NCBI RefSeq assembly: GCF_000335475.2
Contig: NZ_ANAH02000073.1
Location: 1 to 64,000, forward strand
Length of the DNA: 64,000 nt
Origin: Cystobacter fuscus DSM 2262
GTDB taxonomy: Bacteria; Myxococcota; Myxococcia; Myxococcales; Myxococcaceae
Direction of reading: 5' to 3'
The notes under the pieces are model-generated. The model was not told the DNA's origin, searched no databases, and saw nothing but the letters and a program-made list of their open reading frames with translations. Each line of letters starts with the position of its first letter. The first letter of the stretch is position 1. Position numbers and translations under genes: made by a program. This document shows positions 34,328 through 43,168 of the stretch, piece after piece.

Positions 34328-37300
34328 ATGATATCGGCCATCCGATTGCCGCCCGCGCCAAGTTATTCAAATGTACGAAGCTTCGTCTGCGAACAGATGC
34401 TTAACTCAGAATCTGAAAAAACAGCGGAAGCTTTGGTCACACAAAGGGTAAAGCAAATGACGGGACGAGTGGCTCGATCGGGTTTCTTGTTCTCGGATTA
34501 CGTCCTTATCGAACGTATCCTAAGGCACATCGTTCATATTCGTGTTGCAAGCATAGAAGACAGGCCGCCACCCATAACACCGATATTCAGGATCGAGGCG
34601 CCAGTAGCACCTGATCTACCAGTTGAATGGGACGTTCAAGAGGAACTCACAGGCGATCCGAAGATCCTGATTTTTGAGGAGGTGAAAAGCGGCGATCTTA
34701 AAAAGAAAGATCGTTTGGCACTTTGGACCAGGATTCGCAAAACCGCAGTAGCGCTAGGTACAGAGCAAAAACTCATTCCTCGTCTCAAGGTAAATTCAGA
34801 CAATTTGCCGTCAAATCCCAATAGATGGCGTGCGCTCGGCTCGAATGCCATGACGGCGCAAGGGACTCGACCAATTAAGAAGGTGAACTCTGCGTCCAAG
34901 TTCGCAGAAGAGGCGCTTTACACACTCACCCACGCCAAGGGGGAAGCACCTCTCTCAATCGAGCAGGCTCGAAAAATATTAAAACTTTTTGTCTTTGACG
35001 AGACAATAGGGGCCGCAAAGCTCATAGAGGATATCGAGGACCAGATAAGGAAATTGGCGGTTGGCCTCGGAATAGAGGAACTCCGTGCCATGCTCCTAGG
35101 ATTCGTTAGTGAATTTGGTGCCTCAAGTACTCCTGCACGGCATGAGTTTCGGCCTGAAGAGCTTGGAGCAAAAATTGGCATCATGGAAAAGCTCATCAAA
35201 GTCGATCCGTCCAGCGCCACTGCTTGGCGCCAGTTGCGAGGTGGAAACAGTAGAATAGCGGCAGGAAAGACAGCTGTTGTGCCTTTTTCTCCAGGTGCGC
35301 TCGCATACCAAGATTGGAGAACAGTGCAGCCTAGCGTCTCGCAGGAGTTCATCGACAGGCCAAGCCTTGTAGCCATTACAGGGCGTGGTGGACTGGGGAA
35401 GACGGTTATCCTCAAAAAGCTCGCTGAAGAGGCTGAGGAAAAAAATCGTTTAGTTGTTCGCCTTGAGGGTAACGACCTTCGGGCCTATTCGCCAAACGAA
35501 TTAGTGCAAGCTCTCGAACTCGGGGCTTTTGTGGGGGCCAATGAGGGACGTCCTTTAGAGGTTTACATAGATGCATTCGAAAACGCAGCAGATGAATCAG
35601 CCAGATTGAAAGAGTTTATAGCCGCACTATCAAGCGTTTCAAAAGGGAGCCATGTTCGGGTGCTGCTCTCCATTCGCGCGACGGAATGGACGCAAATAAT
35701 GGGCTCTCAAGAGAGAGTCCCAAGCTGGCGCCGAGTTCAATTGCTTGACTGGAGTAATGAAATCGTCTCTGCGCTCGCCATAACGAGCAGGCGGAAAGCC
35801 GAACCTTCCCTGCTCGCCTTGCTTCGCACGCCACTTGTCCTGGATTTGTTTCTGCGAACGTTCAGCGCTGAGAGTAGTGTGCCGGAAAATTTGCAGACTC
35901 GGCACGCATTGCTTCGCGCGTACTGGGAACGACGGGTGTTGCCCTCCGACAACGTTTCTGCTCCCGCCAGACGGCATCTCTTACTTCGTTATGCAGAAGA
36001 GGAAGCATCAGGAGTCTTTATACACGAATCTCAGGACGAAGCTGCTCAGCAACTCGCATCTGAGGGCGTCCTGATAGGAGAAGGAGGGGCATTCGCATTT
36101 CGACATGCGCTGCTGCGCGATTTCACTATAGTGATGTGGCTTGCAGTTAGTGAGGGCGGTGCCACAGGGATCATTAACCGACTCGCCAAAATTAAGAACG
36201 GAGTGGCACGCTGGCAAAGCGCACGTGCATTGATTGATGCGTCCAACTCGGAACGGGGCTCCCTATTTGGTTCACTACCGACGTATTGGGAACTAGTCCG
36301 AAAGATGGTGCAATCACCAGGAATGATTGAGGTGGCTTCGGATGCCCTCTGCGAACTTGAGGATCCATCGAACTTGGATCTGACAACTCTAGTGGAGGGG
36401 GTCAATGAGTCTGTGGCTGCAACGTTCATTGTTCGGCTATTAATTAGTGCCAAGTCATCTGCAAATATAAGATGGCTAGTTCCGTTGGCCTCGCTGCCGG
36501 AAGATGCCGACTGGGCACAACGAACTGACTGGATCCATTCTGAATTCCTGCGGCACGCGGCTGACCTCCTTGAGTTTGTATGGAAGGAGGCCAATCATGA
36601 GGACTGCAGTCGTTTCGCGGGATCAGCAAAAGCCGTGGCGATCCGTCTTCGTGAATGGTCATCAGCGACAAAGTTTCGAGATTTGATGAAAAATTTCGAA
36701 GGCCACTTGATGATAATTGTTGCTCAGCACGCACCAAGCGTATCAACACTCAATTGGTTGCGCGACCGCAGCGACGGCAATAGTCGCTACTGGTTCACTC
36801 GCTGGAAGGCGCTTGAGGCTCTTCTTTTCTTGGTATCTGGAGCCCAAGCAATCGGCTTGACGCTTCGCGAATCCGATGTGTTGGCAGTGTATCTTTTTGG
36901 CTCAGGATTGAAATTGGTGGATGGGGTTGTAAGTTCAGATGCGTCAATAGGCAGTTGGCCAAATCAGGATTACGAACGAACAAATATTGCCTTGCTGGGA
37001 GAAGGTATCGACAAGCATTCCCTTGGTTTGCTTGATGCCCTTCCAAATACTTTTCTTCCCATTGTGTTTGGAATGCTCGTAGGATTGGCTCAAGAGGAGA
37101 ATGAGCGAAGCAGGGAAGCGCTCCGAAATATTCGGACTGGGCTAGAGAGCCTGTTTCCATCAGAGACCTCATTTGTCGATAATTCTGAAGCTGGTACGCT
37201 TGAGAGAACCCTTCAAGCCCGCGCAGGAACGCCTCTGCGTCAAGAGGATGTGCTGGATCGGCTTGTTGATGACGTTGATGGGTATGACATCAACGATCAC

Positions 37301-39253
37301 GCCGATGAAAGAGGCCGCCTCATCCATGCACTTGAAATTCGTCTCACTGACAGTGCCAATACTGGCGACGATTTTATTGCAAAAAAATATTGGCCAGCGT
37401 GCAAATGTTCACGTTCGGCAACGGCTTGGCTCTTGCTTCTTGAAGCTGAAGCTAAAAATGGATTTCCCCATCCTGAAATCGTAGATGAGTTGTTGGCAAA
37501 AAAACCATTATATCATATCCAACAGGCCACGTCTTGTTTGCATGTTGCCATAAAGGCCCGTTGGACGGGCATGTCGTCCGATACGCAAAAATGCGTAATA
37601 AATCGGATCGCTGAACGCAGACGATCACCTGTCTTGGGGTTGTATGATGTCGCGCCCCTCTTGGTGGCCATACCAGTTCGTGATCAACCAGAAGAATTGA
37701 AAGACTACATACGCCTTTACGAACTCAGGGGGGTTGATCCCGCCCCCAATGAAAAGCAAGAAAACATCAAGGTATTCCACGAAGGCGCAAAAACAAGCCA
37801 GCATGAGTCAGAACCTAAAAATCCGTGGGAAAAATTTTTTGCACTATCTAGAATATCCATCAATTCAGATGAGTTTATCATTGCTGCCGCGACTCGAAGC
37901 CTGAAGGATGCCATTGGGGTGGAGTTTCCAAGCATGCAGATGCTTGAGAAAGATGCAACTCCTCTTGTTGCTATTGAGATGTTCTTGGAGACACTTCGCA
38001 GGAGGGTGGCGGCAGGAAGGCAGGAAGTCAGTGAGGCTTTGTTGCGAGATGAGCTTGTTGGAATTGCTTGTTGGGCTTTTGATGTAGCTCGGAGTTGCTC
38101 AGTCGCACGGTTAAACGCGGATAGGGAAATTGTGAGCGTGAGACAAGCGCCTCAAGACAAGCATCTTTCCCCGTGGCGAAATGCGATTGGGGTCATTGAT
38201 GAGACATTGAAACATCCGAGTCTCATTGGGAACCGAGAGTTGACCGCTAGATTGATGGAGGAAGTGCGGAGAGTGTCGCACGATGTTTCACCAAAGGTTG
38301 CGGCGTGCATTTTTCTCACAGTTGGGCCCAACCACTGGAGACAGGGAGGGTTTGCTGAAATAACGCTCTTGAATGAACTGTTATTGAGTAGCATCGAAAG
38401 CCCTGGGGGGCTTGACTTGGGCCTCGCGAATGTTGCTTGGGTCTTGCCAGAAGATAAATTCCAACGGCTTGCCGAAACAATACTGGCCCGAGGCCGCGCT
38501 GCGGAATATACCAGAGTTGCAAAGACCCTCGGGCAACAGATGGGGGCGCGAGCAATGCTCCGCGTCAGTGGCGAACGGTCATGCATTATGGTCCTGATTC
38601 TCCAATGGCTGAGGGCTCGCCCAGTCAGTGGATTGTTTGAACAGGAATCAATTTACAAGCTCTGGGTCCAGAGTGTTGCGCTTGGCGCTCAAAGCCTTAT
38701 CTTTTCCAGGTCGTGGGAAAATGAAATAGTTGTGGACTATGTCCTCTTGGTTGAATCTTGCTGGAACGCACTCCGCACAGTTCCTGTGGAGTCGGTTCAA
38801 ATGTTTGTCAACAGTGTGTTCCTGCCTGTGTTCAATATCCCTAGGGAGCAAGGTCGCCCTCAAACAGAAGTCCGAGCGCTCTGGCAACGACTGCTGCCAA
38901 TGGCCTCCTCTGTTGCCCTGGAAGGAAAGGAAGACGATGTCTTCAGTCTCGTGTTTCCGCTACGCGGACATCAAGTTGTTGAGCAGTTGGGCGTTGAGTC
39001 TTTGCGCCCTTTGATTGATGGACTGGATCAACGAGCAGTGCGTCTCGGGGAACGTTTGAGGTCCGCGCCATTGAATAATGGTCATTATTGGTTGGATGTT
39101 TATGGATACGCGATAAAATTTCTTCAGACAGTCGTCACGGCAACGGGGGGTGATCAGCTTCGTGAGTATGTGCATGAAGTGCTGCAGCGATGGTCTCGAT
39201 TGGGAATTGAAGAGGCCGTTCTTGCTGCTCGGAAAATTCGAGATTATTCATAA
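34328..39253 (+). CDS. Giant STAND-type P-loop NTPase, candidate anti-phage (Avs-like) protein
   Basis: The 1641-residue protein has a tripartite layout. N-terminal region (1-310): a possible PD-(D/E)XK nuclease core, with D102 in PVEWDVQEEL and E118-x-K120 in LIFEEVKSG. Central NTPase: Walker A GRGGLGKT (352-359), Walker B VYIDAFE (412-417) and a sensor-like LLSIRATEW (446-454), followed by the winged/helical part usual in NACHT/STAND proteins (LLRTPLVLDLFLRTF, FRHALLRDFTI). Residues about 650-1641 are helical without enzyme motifs, as in a sensor array. Codons are visibly AT-rich against the surrounding genes, a sign of recent transfer. The start at 34328 is uncertain; ATG 34397 is an alternative. 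The Avs comparison is inference. Confidence 0.8.
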   Translation: MISAIRLPPAPSYSNVRSFVCEQMLNSESEKTAEALVTQRVKQMTGRVARSGFLFSDYVLIERILRHIVHIRVASIEDRPPPITPIFRIEAPVAPDLPVEWDVQEELTGDPKILIFEEVKSGDLKKKDRLALWTRIRKTAVALGTEQKLIPRLKVNSDNLPSNPNRWRALGSNAMTAQGTRPIKKVNSASKFAEEALYTLTHAKGEAPLSIEQARKILKLFVFDETIGAAKLIEDIEDQIRKLAVGLGIEELRAMLLGFVSEFGASSTPARHEFRPEELGAKIGIMEKLIKVDPSSATAWRQLRGGNSRIAAGKTAVVPFSPGALAYQDWRTVQPSVSQEFIDRPSLVAITGRGGLGKTVILKKLAEEAEEKNRLVVRLEGNDLRAYSPNELVQALELGAFVGANEGRPLEVYIDAFENAADESARLKEFIAALSSVSKGSHVRVLLSIRATEWTQIMGSQERVPSWRRVQLLDWSNEIVSALAITSRRKAEPSLLALLRTPLVLDLFLRTFSAESSVPENLQTRHALLRAYWERRVLPSDNVSAPARRHLLLRYAEEEASGVFIHESQDEAAQQLASEGVLIGEGGAFAFRHALLRDFTIVMWLAVSEGGATGIINRLAKIKNGVARWQSARALIDASNSERGSLFGSLPTYWELVRKMVQSPGMIEVASDALCELEDPSNLDLTTLVEGVNESVAATFIVRLLISAKSSANIRWLVPLASLPEDADWAQRTDWIHSEFLRHAADLLEFVWKEANHEDCSRFAGSAKAVAIRLREWSSATKFRDLMKNFEGHLMIIVAQHAPSVSTLNWLRDRSDGNSRYWFTRWKALEALLFLVSGAQAIGLTLRESDVLAVYLFGSGLKLVDGVVSSDASIGSWPNQDYERTNIALLGEGIDKHSLGLLDALPNTFLPIVFGMLVGLAQEENERSREALRNIRTGLESLFPSETSFVDNSEAGTLERTLQARAGTPLRQEDVLDRLVDDVDGYDINDHADERGRLIHALEIRLTDSANTGDDFIAKKYWPACKCSRSATAWLLLLEAEAKNGFPHPEIVDELLAKKPLYHIQQATSCLHVAIKARWTGMSSDTQKCVINRIAERRRSPVLGLYDVAPLLVAIPVRDQPEELKDYIRLYELRGVDPAPNEKQENIKVFHEGAKTSQHESEPKNPWEKFFALSRISINSDEFIIAAATRSLKDAIGVEFPSMQMLEKDATPLVAIEMFLETLRRRVAAGRQEVSEALLRDELVGIACWAFDVARSCSVARLNADREIVSVRQAPQDKHLSPWRNAIGVIDETLKHPSLIGNRELTARLMEEVRRVSHDVSPKVAACIFLTVGPNHWRQGGFAEITLLNELLLSSIESPGGLDLGLANVAWVLPEDKFQRLAETILARGRAAEYTRVAKTLGQQMGARAMLRVSGERSCIMVLILQWLRARPVSGLFEQESIYKLWVQSVALGAQSLIFSRSWENEIVVDYVLLVESCWNALRTVPVESVQMFVNSVFLPVFNIPREQGRPQTEVRALWQRLLPMASSVALEGKEDDVFSLVFPLRGHQVVEQLGVESLRPLIDGLDQRAVRLGERLRSAPLNNGHYWLDVYGYAIKFLQTVVTATGGDQLREYVHEVLQRWSRLGIEEAVLAARKIRDYS

Positions 39254-39353
39254 ACTGGTCAACTGTCGCTCGGGATTGGGATGCGCGGTATGTTTTCTAC
39301 CGTGTCATGCCGTCGCCCTGCGATGCCCGCAGTACTCGGAAGGGTGTCCGGAA

Positions 39354-39396
39354 GGGTGTCAGACGACTCGTGTAGGTAGGCCCCCACCTGACACCC
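39354..39396. repeat. Palindromic intergenic repeat (complete copy)
   Basis: GGGTGTCAG (39354-39362) and CTGACACCC (39388-39396) are perfect inverted arms around 25 bases. The segment 39366-39414 recurs almost unchanged at 40773-40821, and the left half recurs at 49246-49282. It behaves like a REP-type mobile intergenic repeat. It sits in the 419-base gap after the STAND gene, which otherwise holds only repeats. Confidence 0.6.
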
Positions 39397-39414
39397 TGGG
39401 TACCTCCTGGAAGT

Positions 39415-39486
39415 GGGAGGACGGGGAGGGGTGCTGCTGATGACGTACAGCGCGGCGACGCCCACGCGGGTGACGCTGCTGCTGGC
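39415..39486 (+). repeat. Degraded copy of the mnmD 3' segment (scar 1)
   Basis: About 72 bases match 33987-34059 inside the mnmD-like gene, from GGGAGGACGGGGAGG through GTGACGCTGCTGCTGGC, with a single small change at the G-run. The copy is in the same orientation and has no open frame of its own. It sits between the STAND gene and the first Rpn unit. Confidence 0.85.
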
Positions 39487-39493
39487 CCCCGGA

Positions 39494-40756
39494 GAAGGTG
39501 TCAGACGATTTGTACGAGACGGTTCGTCTGTCTCGGGCGGGCCCGTGGGAGACCCCTCCCGGGAGAAGGGCGTCTCGCCGACGAGACCACGGGAGCGCAA
39601 GCGGACGTCCACCGCTTGCTGGCTCCCCACGAGGTGCGACTGGCCCGCTCCGTGCTGAAGGCGCCGTGCGCCATGCCCGGACCTCATGACCTCTTCGCCC
39701 GCTATACTTTCGGCCGTCCCGAGCGGGCGGAAGCCGAGCTGCGTGCCGTCCTTCCCGCCCAGGTCGTCTCCGCGGTGGACTGGTCCAGTCTGCGCCTGGA
39801 GCCCGGCAGCGTGGTGGACCCGGAGCTACGCGAGACGGAGAGCGACCTGCTCTTCACCGCCCGCCTGCGCACGGGCCGCCCGCTGCTGCTGTACGTCCTG
39901 CTGGAGCACCAGTCCACGGTGGACCGGTGGATGGCGCTGAGGATGCTGCGCTACGTGGTGCGTCAGATGGAGCGCTGGCGTCAGGAGCATCCGGAGCACT
40001 CCCGGTTGCCGGTCATCCTCCCACTGGTGATGTACCACGGGCCGGAGGGGGCCTGGAGCGCGCCGAGGCGGGTGGAGGACCTGTTCGAGCTGCCAGGGGA
40101 GAGCGAGGAGGAGCGGGCGCAGTGGCGAACGTGGGTGCCACGCTTCGAGTACCTGCTCGATGACCTGACAACCGAACGGGAAGAAGCGTTGAAAGCACGA
40201 CCCGGGCCTCCGCTGGCCCGGCTGGCGTGGTTGGTGCTGCGCTACGGACGTACGGGGGAACTGGCGCGCAAGTTGCCGGAGTGGGTGGGCCTCTTCGCCC
40301 AGGTGCAAGCGGCTCCAGAGGGCGCCGAACACCTGCGGGTGGTCATCCGTTACCTGCTGTGGACCGGGGACAAGGCCGTCCACAACGCTACAGGTCAGGT
40401 GCTACATTCAGTGCTGGATGAGCAACGCGCGGAGGAACTGATGCGGAGCTATGGCGAGGAACTCATCGAGCAGGGACGTCAGCAGGGGCTGGAGAAGGGG
40501 TTGGTGCGAGGCAGGCAAGAGGGTCTGGCACAGGGACGTGCCGAGTCCATCCTGCGGATTCTCGCCTTCCGCGGGATTCACGTGGAGGAAGGAGCCCGGC
40601 AGCGCATCCTCGACTGCACGGACGTGGACACGCTCGACGGCTGGTTCGACCGGGCCCTCCAGGCCACGACCCTCTCCGAGGTGCTGGACGGCGGGGCACA
40701 CGCCTCTCGGCGGAAAGACTCGTGACCCGGCCTTCGCTCGCGTGCCTCTGACGTGG
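39494..40756 (+). mobile_element. Rpn-type repeat unit A
   Basis: This 1.26-kb unit and the one at 44289-45579 share sequence from GAAGGTGTCAGACGATTTGTA at the left to CGTGCCTCTGACGTGG at the right, including about 180 bases of non-coding leader before the gene. Each contains one Rpn-family nuclease gene. The ends share only a short imperfect GTCAGA inverted match, so no classic terminal inverted repeats are seen. Sequence similarity ends abruptly outside these limits. Confidence 0.6.
39673..40725 (+). CDS. Rpn family recombination-promoting nuclease / putative transposase (copy A)
   Basis: The 350-residue protein matches the Rpn (PF04754, transposase_31) family: a PD-(D/E)XK-type core with D58 in ETESDLLF and E78-x-Q80 in YVLLEHQS, followed by MALRMLRYVVRQMERW and VILPLVMYHG. 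Characterised Rpn proteins are Ca2+-stimulated DNA endonucleases that raise recombination; transposition has not been shown. A C-terminal stretch of repeated (E/K)GxxxG/RGRxEG units (about 278-300) is typical. The start MPGPHDLFARYTF is shared with copy B; the frame is open 57 bases upstream. Confidence 0.85.
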   Translation: MPGPHDLFARYTFGRPERAEAELRAVLPAQVVSAVDWSSLRLEPGSVVDPELRETESDLLFTARLRTGRPLLLYVLLEHQSTVDRWMALRMLRYVVRQMERWRQEHPEHSRLPVILPLVMYHGPEGAWSAPRRVEDLFELPGESEEERAQWRTWVPRFEYLLDDLTTEREEALKARPGPPLARLAWLVLRYGRTGELARKLPEWVGLFAQVQAAPEGAEHLRVVIRYLLWTGDKAVHNATGQVLHSVLDEQRAEELMRSYGEELIEQGRQQGLEKGLVRGRQEGLAQGRAESILRILAFRGIHVEEGARQRILDCTDVDTLDGWFDRALQATTLSEVLDGGAHASRRKDS

Positions 40757-40772
40757 TGGCGGCGGGAATCGA

Positions 40773-40821
40773 ACTCGTGTGGGTAGGCCCCCAGCTGACA
40801 CACCAGTTACCTCCTGGAAGT
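40773..40821. repeat. Palindromic intergenic repeat (partial copy)
   Basis: These 49 bases match 39366-39414 (ACTCGTGTGGGTAGGCCCCC through CCTCCTGGAAGT) with a few changes. The left inverted arm is missing, so the copy cannot form the full hairpin. It lies in the 163-base gap after Rpn unit A. Confidence 0.6.
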
Positions 40822-40888
40822 CGGGCGCGGTCCATGCGAGCACCGGAGCTTGGCCTCCAGCATGCCGAGAGGCCAGTGAGGAGCACTC

Positions 40889-41662
40889 ATGGACGAGGCG
40901 AAGAAGTCCCAGGCGAGCGGTGAGGAACCGGAGCGATTGGGGCCGTACCTGATTCAGGAGCAGGTGCAGCAGTCCCATGACAGTCAGGTGGAACTCTACC
41001 TGGCTACGAACGAGACGAGTGGGGCCACGGCCCTGGTGCGCAAGCACACCGCCGAGGAGGTCGCGGCACCGGGAAAGGACTGGCGGGTAGTCTTCGGAGC
41101 CTGGGCCTCACGGGGCTACTCCGTCATGGAAGTGGAGCACACCGCCTGGGCCCGGGCCCAGGGCAGGCAGTCGGCGGAGTCGCTGCTGCTCACGTTGGAG
41201 GAGGTGCTCGAGGAAGCGCGGCGCATGGCCCGCGCCGTCGCCGCTCCCCGCGAGCCCCGCCTCCGGTGGCGCTTGGTGACGGGAGTGGTGAGCGGCGCCA
41301 CGGTGTGTGCCCTGCTCCTGGCGTTGGTGGCCTCGCTGTCCCACTCCCCGAACACCCCGCCAGCGCCCATGAGCCACGAGGAGTCCACGGCCGCCGAGGT
41401 GCCCACTCCCTCCATCGATAGGGTGCTCGCGGACACCACCTCCGAGGAGCCATTCGTGCTCGTCCGGCCTCTGCCGAAAGAGCCCTACAAGGGACAGAAG
41501 CGTCCGCCCTGCGCGCGCTACTCCGAGGTGGAGCTGGTGGGCGGGTGCTGGATGCCTCATGAGCTGAAGGCGCCGTGCCCGGACTCCCTCCACGAGTACC
41601 AGGGCAAGTGCTACGTGCCCTCGTTCAGCGCGAAGCCGTCGCCCTCGTCGCTGGGTCAGTGA
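40889..41662 (+). CDS. Membrane-anchored protein with kinase-associated C-terminal tail
   Basis: The 257-residue product starts with a short region reminiscent of the N-lobe start of myxobacterial protein kinases (LGPYLIQEQV, ELYLATNETSGATALVRKH) but has no catalytic motifs. One membrane helix follows near residues 128-150 (LVTGVVSGATVCALLLALVA), then a periplasmic tail ending in a Cys-containing block (PPCARYSEVELVGGCWMP, LHEYQGKCYVP) often seen at the end of such kinases. It looks like a kinase-derived protein that has lost its catalytic core. GAGGAGC precedes the ATG. A fragment of a relative lies at 61404-61466. Confidence 0.65.
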   Translation: MDEAKKSQASGEEPERLGPYLIQEQVQQSHDSQVELYLATNETSGATALVRKHTAEEVAAPGKDWRVVFGAWASRGYSVMEVEHTAWARAQGRQSAESLLLTLEEVLEEARRMARAVAAPREPRLRWRLVTGVVSGATVCALLLALVASLSHSPNTPPAPMSHEESTAAEVPTPSIDRVLADTTSEEPFVLVRPLPKEPYKGQKRPPCARYSEVELVGGCWMPHELKAPCPDSLHEYQGKCYVPSFSAKPSPSSLGQ

Positions 41663-41935
41663 GTGGGGCGGGCGCCTGCGGGCTTCACTGACAGCCGTCC
41701 GTACGTGAGGCCACGGTTCCCGTGGAACGAGCGGCCAGTGCCATGCCAATGTCCGCGAGTTCCCTTCACCGAGCGGTGGTGGACCGCGAAGATGACGCTG
41801 TCCCCGGCCCCAGCGGCATCACCTCCGAGCGGGACTGATTGCGCGGGCGTTGCTCGGTAAGGACGAACTCGCCGCCATCAGGGAGACGACCCGGTACTTG
41901 CGCGAAAAGCGCGCGGGGCTCATAGACTTCACGTC

Positions 41936-42412
41936 ATGGCATGGCATCCCAGGCTCGTCGTGCGGTTTGGCAGGGGGCGAAGCATCGCGTCGCCAACCAA
42001 CAGCACCGGTTACGATTTCCAGGGAGTCCTGGCCACCTTCATTGCCTGTGGGCTCGTCGCGGTGGCGGCCTCGGGGGAGCCCCTCGTGCTCCTGGCGCTG
42101 GCCCTGCCGGGCGTATTCCTGTGGGACGCCTGGGCCTGGTTCGCCGCGACCGAGGAAGAGCGGGCCTCGTTCCGTGCCGAGGTCGAGCGCCTGAAGGCCC
42201 GTGGCTGGAGGCCGCCTCCGGACCAGGTCGTTATCAGAGCGCGCTGGGGCTGGCGGGCAGTTGTCGGCCTCCTGGCGTGTCTTGCCCTGTCCATCGCCCT
42301 GGTCGCCTTCGTCCACCCCGCGTTCCTCGTCGTGACGCTGTTCATGGCCGCCTTCCTGGCCGCCGCGCTTTTCGATTGTCTGCGCGAGCGGACCCACAAG
42401 AGCACGGCCTGA
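41936..42412 (+). CDS. Hypothetical membrane protein
   Basis: The 158-residue product has two hydrophobic hairpins: residues about 30-58 (ATFIACGLVAVAASGEPLVLL) and 107-145 (VVGLLACLALSIALVAFVH, VTLFMAAFLAAALF), with a charged cytoplasmic segment between them containing ERLKARGW. No family is recognised. The 273 bases upstream contain no complete gene, only a short open stretch (DELAAIRETTRYLREKRAG) that could be the remnant of another frame. The mnmD scar follows 18 bases downstream. Confidence 0.5.
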   Translation: MAWHPRLVVRFGRGRSIASPTNSTGYDFQGVLATFIACGLVAVAASGEPLVLLALALPGVFLWDAWAWFAATEEERASFRAEVERLKARGWRPPPDQVVIRARWGWRAVVGLLACLALSIALVAFVHPAFLVVTLFMAAFLAAALFDCLRERTHKSTA

Positions 42413-42429
42413 AGCATCAACGTCAGGAG

Positions 42430-42625
42430 ACGGAGGAGGTGAGGGCGGGGTGCCGGGAGGACGGGGAGGGGGCGCTGCTGATGACGTACAGCGCGGCGAC
42501 GCCCACGCGGGTGACGCTGCTGCTGGCGGGCTTCTACTGGGGGCGGGGTGTCCACGGGGACGAAGGGGGAGACCACGGTGGCGGCCACGCATCGGGTCTC
42601 GTTGGGCTCACCCCTGGGCTAGCGG
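42430..42625 (+). repeat. Degraded copy of the mnmD 3' segment (scar 2, longest)
   Basis: About 195 bases correspond to 33949-34158, starting at ACGGAGGAGGTG and running through the GACGAAGGGGGAGACC and TTGGGCTCACCCCTGGG parts of mnmD. There are a deletion near the start, two single-base losses and a few substitutions, so the frame is broken. The remaining 108 bases before 42734 hold nothing recognised. Confidence 0.88.
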
Positions 42626-42733
42626 GTGGAACTGTCCAAGCTGTAGCGCGCCGAGCCGGGAGTGATGAGGCGTGCGGCACGCCGCCGTCCACGTCCATTT
42701 CTGAGAGCGCGAGGGGTCGATCGTGGCAGCGGT

Positions 42734-43129
42734 TCAAGCGTCGTCAGGCAGGAAGACGAGGTGATCCTTGGGCAGTCGGCCCGAGCCCGCCAACTCGAGG
42801 TATTCATCGCGGCTGCGGACGGTGGCGACGACCTCCGGGGTTCCGTTCTTCATCACGACCACCGCGCCGATGGTATCGGGCTCCTCGGCGTTGAAGATCG
42901 CGCTGAGCGCTGCCTGCTGCATGGGGGAGGGGCGTGCGCGGAGTTCGCGGATGAGCGCGACGACGATCCCCGTGACGGCGGTCGACAGCAGCGCAACGAA
43001 CAGCCAATCCACCTGCCCCGCGGACCCGGGCTCGCGTGAGCTCACGTAGAAGACCAGGCCCGTGACGATGATGGAGGTACCCAGCCATAGCGGCCCCGCG
43101 AGCAACCACAGTGGAGTCTGTCTCTTCAC
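42734..43129 (-). CDS. Small membrane protein, possible immunity partner
   Basis: The 131-residue product has two N-terminal membrane helices (WLLAGPLWLGTSIIVTGLVF and WLFVALLSTAVTGIVVALI) followed by about 60 soluble residues (VVVMKNGTPEVVATVRSRDEYLEL). No family is recognised. It lies 39 bases downstream of the glycine-rich membrane protein gene on the same strand. Two-gene units of a pore-like protein and a small membrane partner suggest effector and immunity, but this is inference from position and topology. Confidence 0.5.
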   Translation of the reverse strand: MKRQTPLWLLAGPLWLGTSIIVTGLVFYVSSREPGSAGQVDWLFVALLSTAVTGIVVALIRELRARPSPMQQAALSAIFNAEEPDTIGAVVVMKNGTPEVVATVRSRDEYLELAGSGRLPKDHLVFLPDDA

Positions 43130-43168
43130 CCGCTACCCCGCTAGCCCGTGGTGGCCCTGCGCCCGAGC

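Noticed and set aside
34286-39239. AAAATTC present at both ends of the STAND gene region (34286 and 39233) as a possible attachment-site repeat
   Set aside because: Only 7 bases long, AT-rich in an AT-rich region, and the right copy lies inside the coding sequence.
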